DNA of 64,000 nucleotides from Adineta steineri. Its lineage: Eukaryota > Rotifera > Eurotatoria > Adinetida > Adinetidae. Of the stretch, positions 25,620 to 38,092 are shown piece by piece; position 1 is the first letter of the stretch; each line of letters opens with the position of its first letter. The notes under the pieces were generated by a model, which was given only the letters and a program-made list of their open reading frames with translations, made no database searches and was not told the origin of the DNA. A program made the position numbers and the translations under genes. The stretch is taken from contig CAJNOI010000048.1 of assembly GCA_905250115.1 (NCBI GenBank), positions 520,745-584,744 on the forward strand. Direction: 5' to 3'.

Positions 25620-26592
25620 CTACAGAGAAAAAAAAATGATTTGGTTCTATTCCGATAGCTTACAACTTCCTAAGTGGGTGTGGGTTAGAGATGTGCGTGA
25701 CCAACCTTTTAGGTCTCGGTCCCGGNNNNNNNNNNNNNNNNNNNNNNNNNNNNNNNNNNNNNNNNNNNNNNNNNNNNNNNNNNNNNNNNNNNNNNNNNNN
25801 NNNNNNNNNNNNNNNNNNNNNNNNNGTCCAAACTCGAAATAAATCACAGAGTTCTTGTCATTGAAATACATGATTAACTAGGTTATCTTCTTCATGAAAA
25901 TAATAATACTGTTATATCTGAGATAATGATTTTTAGTATTAGGATATGATCATTGACTATTTGAATTTTGCTTAGTTATGGTTTCAAATATAAGGAGAAA
26001 ATCGTTTATTTCTATATTCATTTTCTCGAACACATGCTAGCTTATTATCTGTCATAATGGAGGAAAAATGATCTGTTTTTTTGTCTACAGTTTCGTATGT
26101 TATTCTAGTTATCATGTATTTATTCCTTAGTGACATCGAAAACATATACTCATTAGCAAAGAAACAACGTAGATCTATAATTTTAGTAACTATTTCGAGG
26201 CTGGCGCATCATTTTGTTTTGATCGCTGCATATTTTTATATTACTGATAATTATTAACTGTATAAGAATTCTTTTGAAGATAAGATAGAATGAATTAAAA
26301 TTCCATTGCTAATTATTTGTATTTTCATTGAAAAAAAAACTTCTACTCCATAGCACCGTCAACCAAAAGAAAGAAAAACAAAAAGTAAAAGCGTAGGCAA
26401 AAAAAAATGTATTGTGAAATACAATGAGAAAACATGCAATACGTACAAGAAAACAAACATGTCAAATGAGATCATCCTATGAGATTTCAATTACAAGAAA
26501 AGAAATTTATACAGAAAGAAAAGAAAACAATGCATTCATTAGAAAGAAATTTAAAATCAAAGCATAGATGTAGAGAATACTGTATAGACGAA
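25620..26592. other. Interval with assembly gap between RECQL fragment and PREP gene
   Basis: Contains 100 Ns at 25726-25825. Left of the gap is a GC-rich stretch unlike its surroundings (aagtgggtgtgggttagag at 25673-25691, then ctcggtcccgg). Right of the gap, 25826-26592 is AT-rich with no helicase-like exon and no gene that I can support; it includes the 3' UTR of the PREP gene. A 100-N run is usually a placeholder of unknown true length. Confidence 0.8.
25726..25825. other. Assembly gap (100 N)
   Basis: Run of 100 ambiguous bases flanked by a GC-rich left edge and AT-rich right edge. It truncates the RECQL gene on its 5' side. Confidence 0.99.
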
Positions 26593-28068
26593 TTATTTTT
26601 TACGTTGATCTCTTGTTGTTGTAGTATCAAATTGAGCTAAATTTGATGGCCAATAACGATTTATATTTGAGATTTGCCGAGCATGAGTATGATGATGATC
26701 ATCAGTTGTTGTTTCATGTCGTTTTTTCTTTTTCGTAGCTGCTAAATCAGGATTTGATGCTTCAAGCATTGGTTGCAAAATTCGTCGACGTGCATTTATA
26801 AACCAATTATTAACTTGAAGTAAAGATAAATTTGTTTTCTGTGATATTGCTCGTTTTTCATCTTCAGTTGGATAAGGATGAACCTTTGAAACGAAAAACA
26901 AGAAAGAAATTTTTAATTTTTAAATAATTATTTATTTACAATATGTTGAAATAGCCAACTACGCATTATTGATGTTGCACTTTTAGGTAGAACACCACGT
27001 TTAGACGATGATGATGATGATGGAACAATTGTCGATTGTTTACGTCGTTTTGTACAAAACGAATCAAATAAATCTACTGAAGAATCAACAATAGGTGATG
27101 GACCGCTAGCAATTATTTTCGAAAGTGGTGTTTGACCATTGAATTGTGTTGTATATGGATGACAAATTGAATTGAAGCCATTATTCGATACAGATTGTTT
27201 TCTAGAATTACAAAACAAAATATCTATCTTTTTTGAACCTTTCATATCGAGTGATATCTATTTCTCAATTATCGAATATCTGAAAAATATACTAGCTTGG
27301 TTATTGTCGTATTATTCGAAATTATACTTCGACAACGTTCGGTAATACAAACTCACTTCTAAAGCTTTTATATTCATTATGAATCTTATCTATAGACTAA
27401 ATCTGAATTTAAATGACAGTTTATCATAAGATAACAGTGAAATATCTAATAAAAATTTCATACCCATAATGTTGATCTTTAGTAATATTCTTTTCGTTTG
27501 TCATAAAATCATCATCATCATCATCATTTTCTTCACTCGATTCAAAATCATCATTAATGTTTAATTCGAAATCTTCATCTTCATCATTAACATCATCGTC
27601 ATCATCATCGTCTTCATCATCAGTAAATATATTATTTGCATTTAATTTAACTTTTAAACAAGCGATATAACGTTGACAAAAATCTCGACATAAATCATTA
27701 ACTTTATCAAGTTCAAGTAAATGTATACGAAGTACTTGCATTGCATCAATATAAAAATTATCAATTATGGCTGCTGATGATGTTGATGTACCATCATTAT
27801 CATGTTTAGGTGTTGTTAATATTTCTGGATTTTTTGATAAGAAGATTTTTAAATTATGTTCAAATGATGATGATGTAAAAGATTCATCATTCGTTAATAA
27901 TAATGATGGATTTAATGTTGCTTGTTCACATCGTTCAAGTACATAAGTAAGTACAGGAAATAATGGATGTTTATAAATTAAACTTTTTTGTGCAGTTATT
28001 AATTGTGTATCATTTGAATGAAAACGATTTTCATCATTATCATCATCTGATGATGAAGTTGATGACAT
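26593..28068 (-). CDS. PKNOX: TALE homeobox transcription factor, PREP/PKNOX type
   Basis: Three exons: 28068-27464, 27201-26940 and 26883-26593, all with GT-AG borders and clean phase. PREP proteins bind DNA with PBX partners. Exon 1 has the MEIS/PREP N-terminal A and B boxes: [18 protein letters not shown] and [18 protein letters not shown] followed by [12 protein letters not shown], which is PREP-like. An acidic Asp/Glu tract follows. Exon 2 ends with the homeodomain start [20 protein letters not shown]; exon 3 continues [33 protein letters not shown]. The Pro-Tyr-Pro three-residue loop extension is intact and residue 50 of the homeodomain is Ile (WFINAR). The C-terminus is short compared with vertebrate PKNOX1. 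Start chosen as the first ATG of the open exon. Confidence 0.94.
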
Positions 28069-29859
28069 CGTATGTTTTGTTCTTTGCTGAAGAAAAAAAA
28101 ACCTCTTTGACTTGACTTCTCAGTATGGATAGAAAAAAAAAGAATAACCAATGATTGATTAGAATATAAAAATTTAAAAAAAGAACTTTTTGGCTCAATG
28201 AAAAGATAAATTTGAATTTATTTTAACGAATTTTATTTTATTTTATTACTTAAAAATTTGAATTAACTTCATGGTAGAGGTCTATTGATAAATTCTGATT
28301 GGTTTAGAATAACGTGATACTATAGCTTACTGATTTTTACGACGATTCTTGTTTGTGTTCTGTTCTATATGACGAACACGCTCACGTTTTTCTTGTTAAA
28401 AAATCGATGTTAAAAAGAAATAGAAAAATTAACAAGAATAGAAAAAGAAGCCAACTACTATTTTCTCTTTTCTTTACTCATTTACAACACTTATCTTACA
28501 GTTATAAAACTTGTTTCACTATCACCGGGCTAATGTAGTACATTCGATATGTTAACTATGTACCACACTTGCTCGCGGTGCATAATGAATAGAGATTTAT
28601 TGATATATGTATGCGTTGTCCTAATCTTCTATTCACATATTCTTATTTCTTGTCACGTTTTGTTCTACTGATAACTGTTTCAAATTAAGATTATTTTTCT
28701 ATCGCATTGTTTTTATTGATCGAAAAATATTGACTTGCTTCTCTCTACTCTATGCAATCATTCGTTTATCTATGTATGAAATTTATAATCAACAATAAAT
28801 CGATTTAAACGATATCTTTATGGATAACAAATTTTGAAATCAACAATAAACAGATATAGAGAAATTTTATATACTGAATCAAGCTGACACTCATTGCACA
28901 TATATCAGAAATATCATAGTAGCAACTGATCATAAAGTCTATCAATTCTCAAAGGACGTAAAGAACTAAAAAAACGCCCAAACTGCTGTTCTCTCCTTCA
29001 GACATCTGTCTCACAGGCATGCGTATTTTTCATCCGTCTATCATGATCATCTATTATTCTGAAAATATTACTTTTTTTACATAGAGATAATAGAAATATC
29101 AAATCATGATAAACTATCATTTATTTGAATTAATACATTATATCATATCAATAATTTGACTGATTAATATAAAATAGTCTATCGACCAAAATCTGTAAAT
29201 AAATACAAATTAAATCAAATTGTGTTTTATGGATATTATTTAGTAGTTAGAAAGTAAAAGTACAACATGATTTGAGTGTTAAGTATATTCATCAAACAGC
29301 ACTCTTGAAAACAATATATGCGTAAACTAATTTTCAGTTATTTTAATGAAAATCCAAACACTATCAGAAAACTAGAAGAACTAATTTCAATGTTTGGTAT
29401 TTCTTAAAAGATCACATTTAAACTTTATAGATTATTTGAAAGAAGTTCTTAGCAAAGATAAAATCTCGAAATATACTAATTATATTCTGTCCTAAGATTC
29501 TGGAAAAGTAGATCTTGCTATCTACAATATTTGTTTGTAATAATAAATGAGAAACTTTAGTTATTGTCTTGATCATAATACAAAAAAAAACATTGACGTT
29601 TTATAAAGTAACAATACTAGAATATAAAATAAAGGTTATCAAAAGCAAGAACTAAAAGAATAGATACATTCGAATTCGATTTATTGCTGTATAATCGAAT
29701 ACAGATGCATATTGTATACGAATGAATAAATGATCCGAAATTTCAGACAACGATATCAAATAGCTTAAATTAGATTTTTTTGCATGTAGCAGTGTTCTAC
29801 AATCATTCATTTGTTTTCATAGTAAATTGTATTAGAAAAATATAAAAAATTAATATGAA
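28069..29859. other. Non-coding interval PREP-ERI1
   Basis: About 1.8 kb upstream of PREP and downstream of ERI1, both minus strand. AT-rich. A 61-codon plus-strand frame at 28353-28538 (rich in Lys, Asn and Ser) lacks any recognisable character and is not called. It likely holds the PREP promoter; no specific site can be assigned. Confidence 0.6.
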
Positions 29860-31688
29860 TTAATCTTTAAAAACAATTGAGTCATCATCATTATTATTAT
29901 TTCTTGGTGTAGATTTTGGATCTGACGAATGTATACTATCATTCAATGATAAAATACAACCATCCTGAAAAGTCAATTTATTAGATTGATTATAAACTTT
30001 TCTGAAGAACAAACCTTTAATAATTCCAGACCTATTCGTGCAATATTAGTTGCATCATCAATACCTGAATGAGGACGACCATCAAAAGTAAGGCCAAGTT
30101 TTGCTAACATTTTATTTATACCTACATATTCAAAAATTTATCTATAGAGAGTCAAAAATGATTACTATTGATTTCATACCACATCGTTTTACAGAATAAA
30201 AATGAGCGAATTCTTTTCGCAGATCAATCCATTCTGTAGCCCACTGTGGATAAGATATAGAACTCAATTGACATTGTAATTGAAGGAATTTTGTAAAATC
30301 CCATGGGCTATTATCGAAAAAGAATAATATTATGAAAACAAAGAAATAATTGTATTCAATACCCATCAGTAGCAAATGCGAATGTATGTTTATTTGCTGG
30401 TAATAAAAGTTTTCGTTCATTTAACCATGTTTCAACATTATGTAAAACTTCAACAAATGTAGGAGCACTATCTACTTGATGCTAAAGAATTTTTTTTCGA
30501 ATAAATCATCAATTATATAAAAAGTAGATCATTTATAAAACACACGTGTTCAACTGTCAGATCGCTTTTTCAATGAAAGCTACAGAGCTAGAGATTATCT
30601 ACTATGCCGATCCCGAATATTAATATAAAGGTCTTCTAAGGAATAGCTAAACTAGATAAGACAATGTGGTAGTAATACGGTATGAAAGTTCTAAGGGTCT
30701 ATGCGAAATCAACGATGATGATGATGTTTTAATTAACCAATTCACATCTTTATACAACCGTTGATTATCATAATTATCCCTTATGAGTTTATATACATCC
30801 CCGGGCTAATTCTATCTTTTAACAACGATTTGACATTTATATCAGTATCGTTAATCTTTATTAGCATTATTCTCTTATAGAAGCCATGTAGTCGAAAGGT
30901 CTCAGTTATAAACACAGAATTACTCCTATGTGAAAACTATCTATAGCATTCAATGCAATTTAGTTTTTAAAATTATACATACTTGCTCAATACCAGTTAA
31001 ATCTGTACAAAATTTCGATAAAATTGGGTTAATTATCGGTCGACAATATGATTGAAATTTATCAACCTAATTAAGAAGACAACAAGTTTATATCAACTTA
31101 TTCAATGTAAAATATGTTTTACAATCGTTTGTTGTTGTACATTAATCAATACAATTGGAAATTCGATTATTTCATTCTGATAATTATCTTGTTGATCCTC
31201 ACATGTTGCTTCAAAATCAACAACAGCTATGTATTCAAACTGCTGTTCGATCATTGTCAATGGATTTTTACATTGAAATGTTAATTCGTATTTATAATAA
31301 TGCTTTAAACGTATACGTCGAATATCCATATCACCGCTAATAATCAGAAATGAAAAGTAAAACTATAAGTATCAAATTTTATGTTTGATTTTTTTTCGAG
31401 AACCTTGTAGATAACTGTCGCTTTTCTAGTTCTACATCAAGTTGTTCGGATGTCATTTGATTGATACGAGCACTAAATTTACCGATAGTTTTTTGAGAAA
31501 CTTGATGAATCATAGGCTTTTGCTTTGAAAGTCGTTGTTCTTCAGCAAGAAATGAATTAGCATCTGTACCTTTTTTCCAATCCAAATCCTTGATCTATTC
31601 CAAAATGGTAAAATAATAACGCAACATATAAATGAAATCGAACCTGCTCTTTAGATAAATCTAAATTTTTCTTCGTAGACGATGCCAT
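29860..31688 (-). CDS. ERI1: ERI1-type 3'-5' exoribonuclease (SAP + DEDDh)
   Basis: ATG at 31688-31686 (MASSTKKNLDLSKEQ), TAA at 29862-29860; about eight exons, including a 500-bp intron near 30487-30985. ERI1 trims histone mRNA 3' stem-loops, 5.8S rRNA and small RNAs. The N-terminal SAP domain is split by an intron (MTSEQLDVELEKRQLST | SGDMDIRRIRLKHYYK). The exonuclease shows the DEDDh residues: Asp and Glu in AVVDFEATCED, Asp in FAFATDGPWDFTK, and His/Asp in RPHSGIDDATNIARIG. The family-typical spacing EIIEFPIVLINVQ, FCTDLTGIEQ, LQCQLSSISYPQWATEWIDL is kept. The C-terminal tail is short and Asp/Asn-rich. All catalytic residues are present, so it should be active. Confidence 0.95.
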
Positions 31689-34600
31689 TGCAATTGATTA
31701 TATAAGAAAACTATTGAGTCAAAAAGATGGGATTATATATAGTCATAATTTCGTAATTTATGTGTCATATTCACACTCGTCATTTAATTAAAAAGTTGCG
31801 ACATGAGCAGAATAAGTATGATTGGTTACTTGTCCAAGAGAGAATTTAGATGTCGCTTATCTTCCGAAAATCTGATACATATTCAAAAACTTACAAATAC
31901 AAGTTTCCTAATTGCCAAAATCAATATCTACAATATTTTACAGATTAGAATAACTATGCCACAAAATATATTATTTTGGCCTTTATTATAAGAGTATAGA
32001 AAATTGTTAGGGAAATGATAGTTAATGAGGAATAATTATTATTATAACTGTTACTAACTTGTTGACAAATTCGACATTGTTTTTTTGCCACTTCTTGAAC
32101 ACATATACATTTATTAACGTAATTATTACTCAAAAATAATGTATGTTTCGAAATTATGATTCATTTATTTATATCAGGTAAAGCAAAAATTTTTCTTCTT
32201 CTGAGACAATAAAAATTCTATTTAATAATTCTGTCAATCATAAATACTTTCAATAGACTTTCGCACTAAAGAATGTCATGATATTAATTTACATCTGAAT
32301 ATCTTGATAATAAATAGGATGATATATTCGCATGAAAAACAGAATTTTTCCTAGCAATAATGATATTCATGTGAACTACTCTATTCTATATGTCGAAATA
32401 AGTGCAAAGCAGATGTAAAATAGACGTTTATTATCTCTTCATCTGATTAATGACTTTTTTTTTCTACAAAATACAAAGAAAAATATATAACTTAAGAATA
32501 GAAACTAACATACGATGCACAAGTAATAACAGAAAATGTCAACTCGTATAATTCCTTGATAACTATCTATTAGAACGAATAGACGTTTTCTTTTATCATT
32601 TGGTAAGATATTGTTTTTCCGCTTTCAAACATATTCAAAAACAAAATAATATAAAAAAGTTCTATCTCTTAGGTAATTTTCTATATTTATCGATGTTTTT
32701 TTTTGGATGATTAATAATTAATAGTTAATATTCAAACACTCAACTAATTAATATTAACTAGTGTTATTTTTTATGATTAGCATAGATCATTCAATTTTAA
32801 TTAGAAATTTTTTTCTTACTATAGATTTCTATTTTGAGAAGTCAGTAAGTCTATTAAACATCCCTCGATCTGGAATAGTTGTTGTTGGAAACGATTAAAT
32901 TATTGTTTTTCTTACATGATTCCCTTGATACATCAATATAAACTACTCCAGTAGTTTTCTTTTTTGTTTATGAATATATATATATGATCAAAGAAACTAT
33001 AGGTTTGTTTCACTATTTTATTTATAGTTTTTTTTCCGAATGTACTTATTATAGAAAGATATATTTATTGACATTTTGTTTTTTGTATTGTATGTTATTT
33101 TCAGAATTATTGATAATCGATTATATGCTTTTGACATATATCATATTTTTACAGAAAAGTTCTCGTCCTAACGCGTTAATTATTTGATTTTTATCACCAG
33201 AAAAGAATTTTTATTGATTGACAATCAATGAAACTTATCCATTAGTTATATAGAAATGTTTATTCTGTTCAGATGTTTTTTGCTTATACATATTCTAACA
33301 AGCTCAATTAGATATAAATAGAAATCTTGTTATCACACCACTTAATCTCGAAATCATTCTTTCATCTGTCTTGTCTTATTGAAGGTTATCTATATGGGTA
33401 AAGACAATGTTTCTTTGTATTGTATTTATTTCCTACTGTAGTTATTCTTATGCTTCAGTAGCACATCAATCAATAGAATTCGGTAAAAATTACCTATTCA
33501 GCTAAGTTGATTTATAGTTTTGATTGATTGATTGTACTATTCACAGTTTTTTTTCCGTATTCTCAATTATAGTGATCGATGTATTTGTTTCTTTCTTTTC
33601 ATTTTTAAAGTAAAATTTAGTTTCTTCATACAAGTAAACTATTGTCTTTTGATATATACTAAAAAAGAACTTTAGTAAATCGTTAATTTGTTTTAAGATG
33701 ACCTTGACATGTACTAGTAATTTCTCTAAGGAAATCGAACAATGCACCTGTTAGTAGTTTCCGTTTAGTACGTGAGGAAAAGCGGAAGGTCTAACGATAC
33801 ACGCGGTATTTACGTGAAAACGTTTGATAAGATGACCTTGCTAAAAAATTATAGCTAGATATGTAAGTATATGCTTGACCTCGCACTTTCACCGCCCAGT
33901 GACATGTGATAGACCCGCAAGTATACTTAACATGTACCATTATCGTTTAACAATTTAGATAGTACAGTCATTATTTAAGTCGGCAAAACGTGTATGTAAT
34001 TAAAACGGAAATTAAATCTTCTTTCATTTCTCTTTTTTTGATTGTGATCGATTCATTTAATTAGAGTTCGTATTGACCGGATGTTTGTTGAAATCTATCC
34101 GTTTTTTGTTTATCGTTTCAAGAGAATTAAGAGTCTCTTAGTCATTTAATTCCGTGTCTTTTGCTAGCACACAACAGCAAACTGACGCCGTAAAAAAGAG
34201 TAAAAAAAGAAAGAAGAAAAGAACATGTTACTATGCCATAGCATTACATATAAATGAAAAATGAAGGACAAAGAAGAAGCGAGAAAAAAAAATCACTGAA
34301 CGATCTATCACGAAATGAAGAAAGAAGAAAGAAGAAGAAGAAGAAGTCCTTAATGCCACTCAATAGGTGACTCATACATTGTGTACTATACTTGAAGGAA
34401 AGAGTGAGAGAGAAGAAATAAAAGTTTTTTTTCTGAGCATTTAATCAAAAAAAAAAGAAGATGGTTGATAGTGCTACACACTTCTTTATAATTTATAAGA
34501 ATGCTCCGCTCAAAACATCCTGGTAAAGTTACTTAATAGACTGTTATTAATATTCACGCTTTTTATTCTAGCACAAATTAATTCCATCGGCTAGAGCATG

Positions 34601-36099
34601 CTCGAAAATATTCCTATATATTCTTCTCCTACTGTTAATAGATAAATATATCTATCACTATATCTAATTTCTTGTCTTTATTAAACACATACGACAGATT
34701 ATGTTATATGAGATGGAGAGCACGTAGAACAAAACAACATATCTATTTCTTTAGCAATAACTCGTATGCATATATCTAACAAAAAAAAATCAGAAAAAGA
34801 AAATGAAAGATTTGTATAAATATACGCATGATCTATTCATTTTAAGTAGTTTCTTTGATGAATAAATTTTTTTTGCTTAATATTTTAAAAATGAAATAGT
34901 TTTCTTCTTTTTTTTTTTCTTTTTTCTTTTTTCTTTATTGCAATCTGTTACACTTTAGAAAGGGAGAGAAAAAACTCTAAGTTAAATCAACAATAACTTC
35001 TCTCGATACACTTACTACTTTTCTTTTCTCTTGGCAAATTACGTTAGAAACAAATTAAAATAATATACAAGTGATTCCTTTTTTTTTTTCTTAACCACCT
35101 GCTTCGTCAATTTACTTAGTTACAGTTAATTATAATCTTATATCCCTTAGGTTTTTTTTCTTCAGTTATTTTCCTATTTTCGATAGAGCTACACCATCTG
35201 GCTTTCGTTCTCTCCTAGTGTCTTCTTTCAATTAAGAAAATATCTATTTTTCCATTTTTTTCTCGGTTTTTTCTCTCTTGATGTTGTCGCTCTCGTCGGC
35301 TCATGCCAAGGACATCATCATCATCATCATCCCTAAAGAAAGAACAACAGAAAGCCATTTCCGGATCGTAAAAAAACTTTTTTGTCATATTACTTCAATT
35401 CTTCTCTGATTTAGTATATCCCTAGATCAAACAAAGAAGAGAAAAGGTATAGTTGATGTTATTTAAAGTATATATGTATATGTATAAATCATATTTGTCA
35501 ATGAATCTCTTTAGGAGTAATACATACAATTTTTTTTGTGAAAGAAATACTCATTGAGAATACAATTACAATACGTCTCATAATTCATCACTTGTCCGTT
35601 TTCTATTTAGTTTATCGTAAAATCTATCATATATATGTACTACATACAATGAATTTACTACATTTCCTATTTGATTTATTTTAACGATGTTAATCTTTTC
35701 TTCAAATGAACTGTATATTAACAACGAGGACAGTAGTCAGAACAATATAACCTAAGGGAATACTCAGTAGTAATTTTATTACATTGATCAATATAGACAC
35801 AGTTGCAATTTCAATAACATTAGACTCGTTTTTTTTGTTGTGTTGTAAATTAGGGAGAAACCTTGTACTTTTTTTTGCAATGCTGATGAATATTGACTGT
35901 TAGAATAATAACTTAGCTTCTAAGTGTGACAGTAATCCAAGTACATCGTCAGTATTATCCAGCTGTCGCCCGTAGAACTATCAGCATGTGCATGTTATGT
36001 TTATTTAAGCATAGGAAGAAGATATAATTACGAAAATGAAATGATTATATTTGTCTCTTTTATGTATTTTATTCTTTTTAGATTTAATTTTGAAAAAAA
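31689..36099. other. Long interval without a convincing gene
   Basis: About 4.4 kb, the longest gene-free stretch. Contents seen: two copies of taagatgaccttg (33694-33706 and 33828-33840), the first an exact TGACCTTGA nuclear-receptor-type half site; a local patch of higher GC at 33750-33930 (acgcggtatttacgtg, cgcactttcaccgcccag); a purine-rich tract at 34185-34350 ending in a run of gaa triplets; T-rich tracts at 34895-34940; a run of atc triplets near 35312-35331. A short secreted-protein-like frame at 33407-33505 is discussed elsewhere. A splice acceptor (attttattctttttag) just before the next ATG at 36100 implies a 5' UTR exon somewhere in this interval, or a trans-spliced leader. Confidence 0.6.
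34185..34350. repeat. Purine-rich low-complexity tract with (GAA)n
   Basis: Strongly A/G-biased plus strand (for example aaaaaagaaagaagaaaag), ending in consecutive gaa triplets at about 34330-34347. Such polypurine tracts can form triplex DNA or be unstable; no coding character. Confidence 0.6.
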
Positions 36100-37140
36100 A
36101 TGAAATTAAAAGATTATTTAAATTCACTTGTTTCAAGACGAAAAAGTAATACATCTTCGAAATCTCCTAAAACAAAAATAAATGAAGAATCAATATCATC
36201 AACAGATTATCATTATGAAATATGTGATTATAATGATACAAATAAAGTTCCTATCAATGATCAACCTAATCGAACGGAATTTCTCCTAGCTCGTCATGCT
36301 CATTTAGTCAATACCATTGTTGGAATACAATCACAAACAAATTCATGTTCTCATTGTCGAATATTACATCAACAAACACAACCGAATTTCTTTGCGAATT
36401 CGAATTATTCAAATACATTAGCAACATGTAATTTACATAGTGAATGTCCATATCAAACATTTATATCATCAAGTAATAGTTCTCTATGTGTAAAAACAAG
36501 ACAACGTTCAAAAATTCGAACAAATCCTTGGATTAAAACAACACAAACATCACAAGTGAAAAATTTCATTTGTAATCCATCAACATTATCATCTGGACTT
36601 ATACATTCGGAATCATTTCCACAAACGATATCGAATGGAAATATTTATTTAAAAAATCCATTAAATAGAATTCTTCATCAAAGTGATAGTGGACATGGAT
36701 TATCATTATCAAGTTCTCGAATGATTGATTCATCATCATCACCAGATAATACGAGTAATGATGGAATTTTATCCGATAATAAACAATTCGTACTCTATAC
36801 CAAACAAATCGAACAATATTCTTCTCCAAAAACAATTCCTTCTGATAATAAACGAAAAATAAAAAAATCTTCACAATCTCGTTATCAACGTCCATCAAAT
36901 ACACGATTATCTAGTCCAAAAAAAAATTATATTCATCGTAAAAATTCTTCACGTAGTTCATCACCACGTTTACATAATGATCATTTTTCAGTTGAATTCG
37001 AAGAAATTGTTGAAAATGAACGTATACATAAACAACGCTCACCTACACGAAAAAGTCCATTTATATTACCATTAGATGAAACATATGTTCAATCATCATC
37101 ATCACCATTATCTATATTACGTTCTACAACATTAAAAAAA
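36100..37140 (+). CDS. Unrecognised Ser-rich, intrinsically disordered protein (runs into assembly gap)
   Basis: Single open exon of 347 codons from ATG 36100 until the gap at 37141. I do not recognise the family. The sequence starts MKLKDYLNSLVSRRKSNTSS and includes one more ordered-looking segment (RTEFLLARHAHLVNTIVGIQ, then a CSHCRILH motif). The remainder is rich in Ser, Asn, Thr, Lys and Arg, with repeated RSSSPR, RSPTRKSP and SSSSP motifs typical of phosphorylated disordered tails. A DSG-x-x-x-S element (SDSGHGLSLS) resembles a beta-TrCP phosphodegron; that is inference. No membrane segment or signal peptide. After the gap only a few codons precede a stop in the frame of the N run, so the true C-terminus is unknown. 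A splice acceptor sits 18 bp before the ATG. Confidence 0.65.
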
Positions 37141-37240
37141 NNNNNNNNNNNNNNNNNNNNNNNNNNNNNNNNNNNNNNNNNNNNNNNNNNNNNNNNNNNN
37201 NNNNNNNNNNNNNNNNNNNNNNNNNNNNNNNNNNNNNNNN
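37141..37240. other. Assembly gap (100 N)
   Basis: Run of 100 ambiguous bases. It interrupts the Ser-rich protein gene starting at 36100 and may hide exons of the minus-strand gene starting at 38092. Confidence 0.99.
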
Positions 37241-37471
37241 AAAGATAAATGAAAAAATAAACCTCGATTAAATTATATTCAATAACCGAAGCCTATTTTC
37301 GAAAAAATACTTTTATCTATAACTTTTTCGTTGATCGTTCAATCGAAGTCACGATCATATATTAATCATCATCATAAATACGTCGTTGATTCTATTAATT
37401 AAAAGAAATAGAATTAACAAAAAAATAAATGGCGATAAGTAGTCGGGAAATTTTATACATACTACTCTCAC
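37241..37471. other. Post-gap non-coding sequence
   Basis: AT-rich DNA right of gap 2. It contains no exon continuing the plus-strand Ser-rich protein that I can identify. Just right of it, at 37472-37503 on the minus strand, a small acceptor-bounded segment may be the last exon of the next gene. Confidence 0.4.
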
Positions 37472-38092
37472 CTAGTACAATAAGATGCACGGCTCATAAC
37501 CCCTAAAATCGAAAATTTTTTTTTCATCGATATTTTTCTCAAACGGTACAATACTTTTGCAATTCACTCATATATACATACGTACGTACATATTTGTATA
37601 TATATATCATTGAAAAGACAGAGAGAGAGAAAGAGACTACTATGGTTCTTGTTAGAGAATATTTTCTTCCGATTTTTTGCAGAGAATTTGAATAAGCATA
37701 TTCGTGAAATTTCATGATAAAAACTCCGATTTTCGTAAATCCTACATTTAAAAAACTTACGTTATGTTTGATGTTGCTAATTCATCAGAGATATGTTTAA
37801 CAACATTTTGAGAACATAAACGTATAGTTTCCAAATTGCTCGAGGGTAGAAGGTATACAGAGCTTCGATGTTCTATAAATATATGTTGATTATCATCTAA
37901 TAAAACAACGAAGCCGATGCATGGACCAACACTTGTTGTTGCCAAGTAATCAACCATTGAACCAAAGTGATCCATTTCAATATCATTTATTGAATTACTT
38001 GACATGTTTTCTTTTTCGTTTATATCTTTTGATGAAAGCTCTATACTTGTAGCGATAGAAAAGAGGAGAAGAAGAATAATAAGTGTACACAC
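37472..38092 (-). CDS. Unrecognised small, possibly secreted protein
   Basis: Exon 1 runs from ATG 38092 to a strong GTAAGT donor at 37761. It encodes a hydrophobic leader (MCTLIILLLLFSIATSIELS, signal-peptide-like), then an acidic segment and a more ordered stretch: SVGPCIGFVVLLDDNQHIFI, EHRSSVYLLP. I know no named family for it. A candidate last exon at 37503-37472 (after TTTTCGATTTTAG) would add about ten residues ending in TAG, giving some 120 aa. That join is inferred; the gene may instead continue into the gap at 37141-37240. If the second Met (MSSNSINDIEM) is the start, there is no signal peptide. Confidence 0.5.

Noticed and set aside
28353-28538. 61-codon plus-strand frame upstream of PREP
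   Set aside because: Low-complexity Lys/Asn/Ser content, no homology impression, no splice context.
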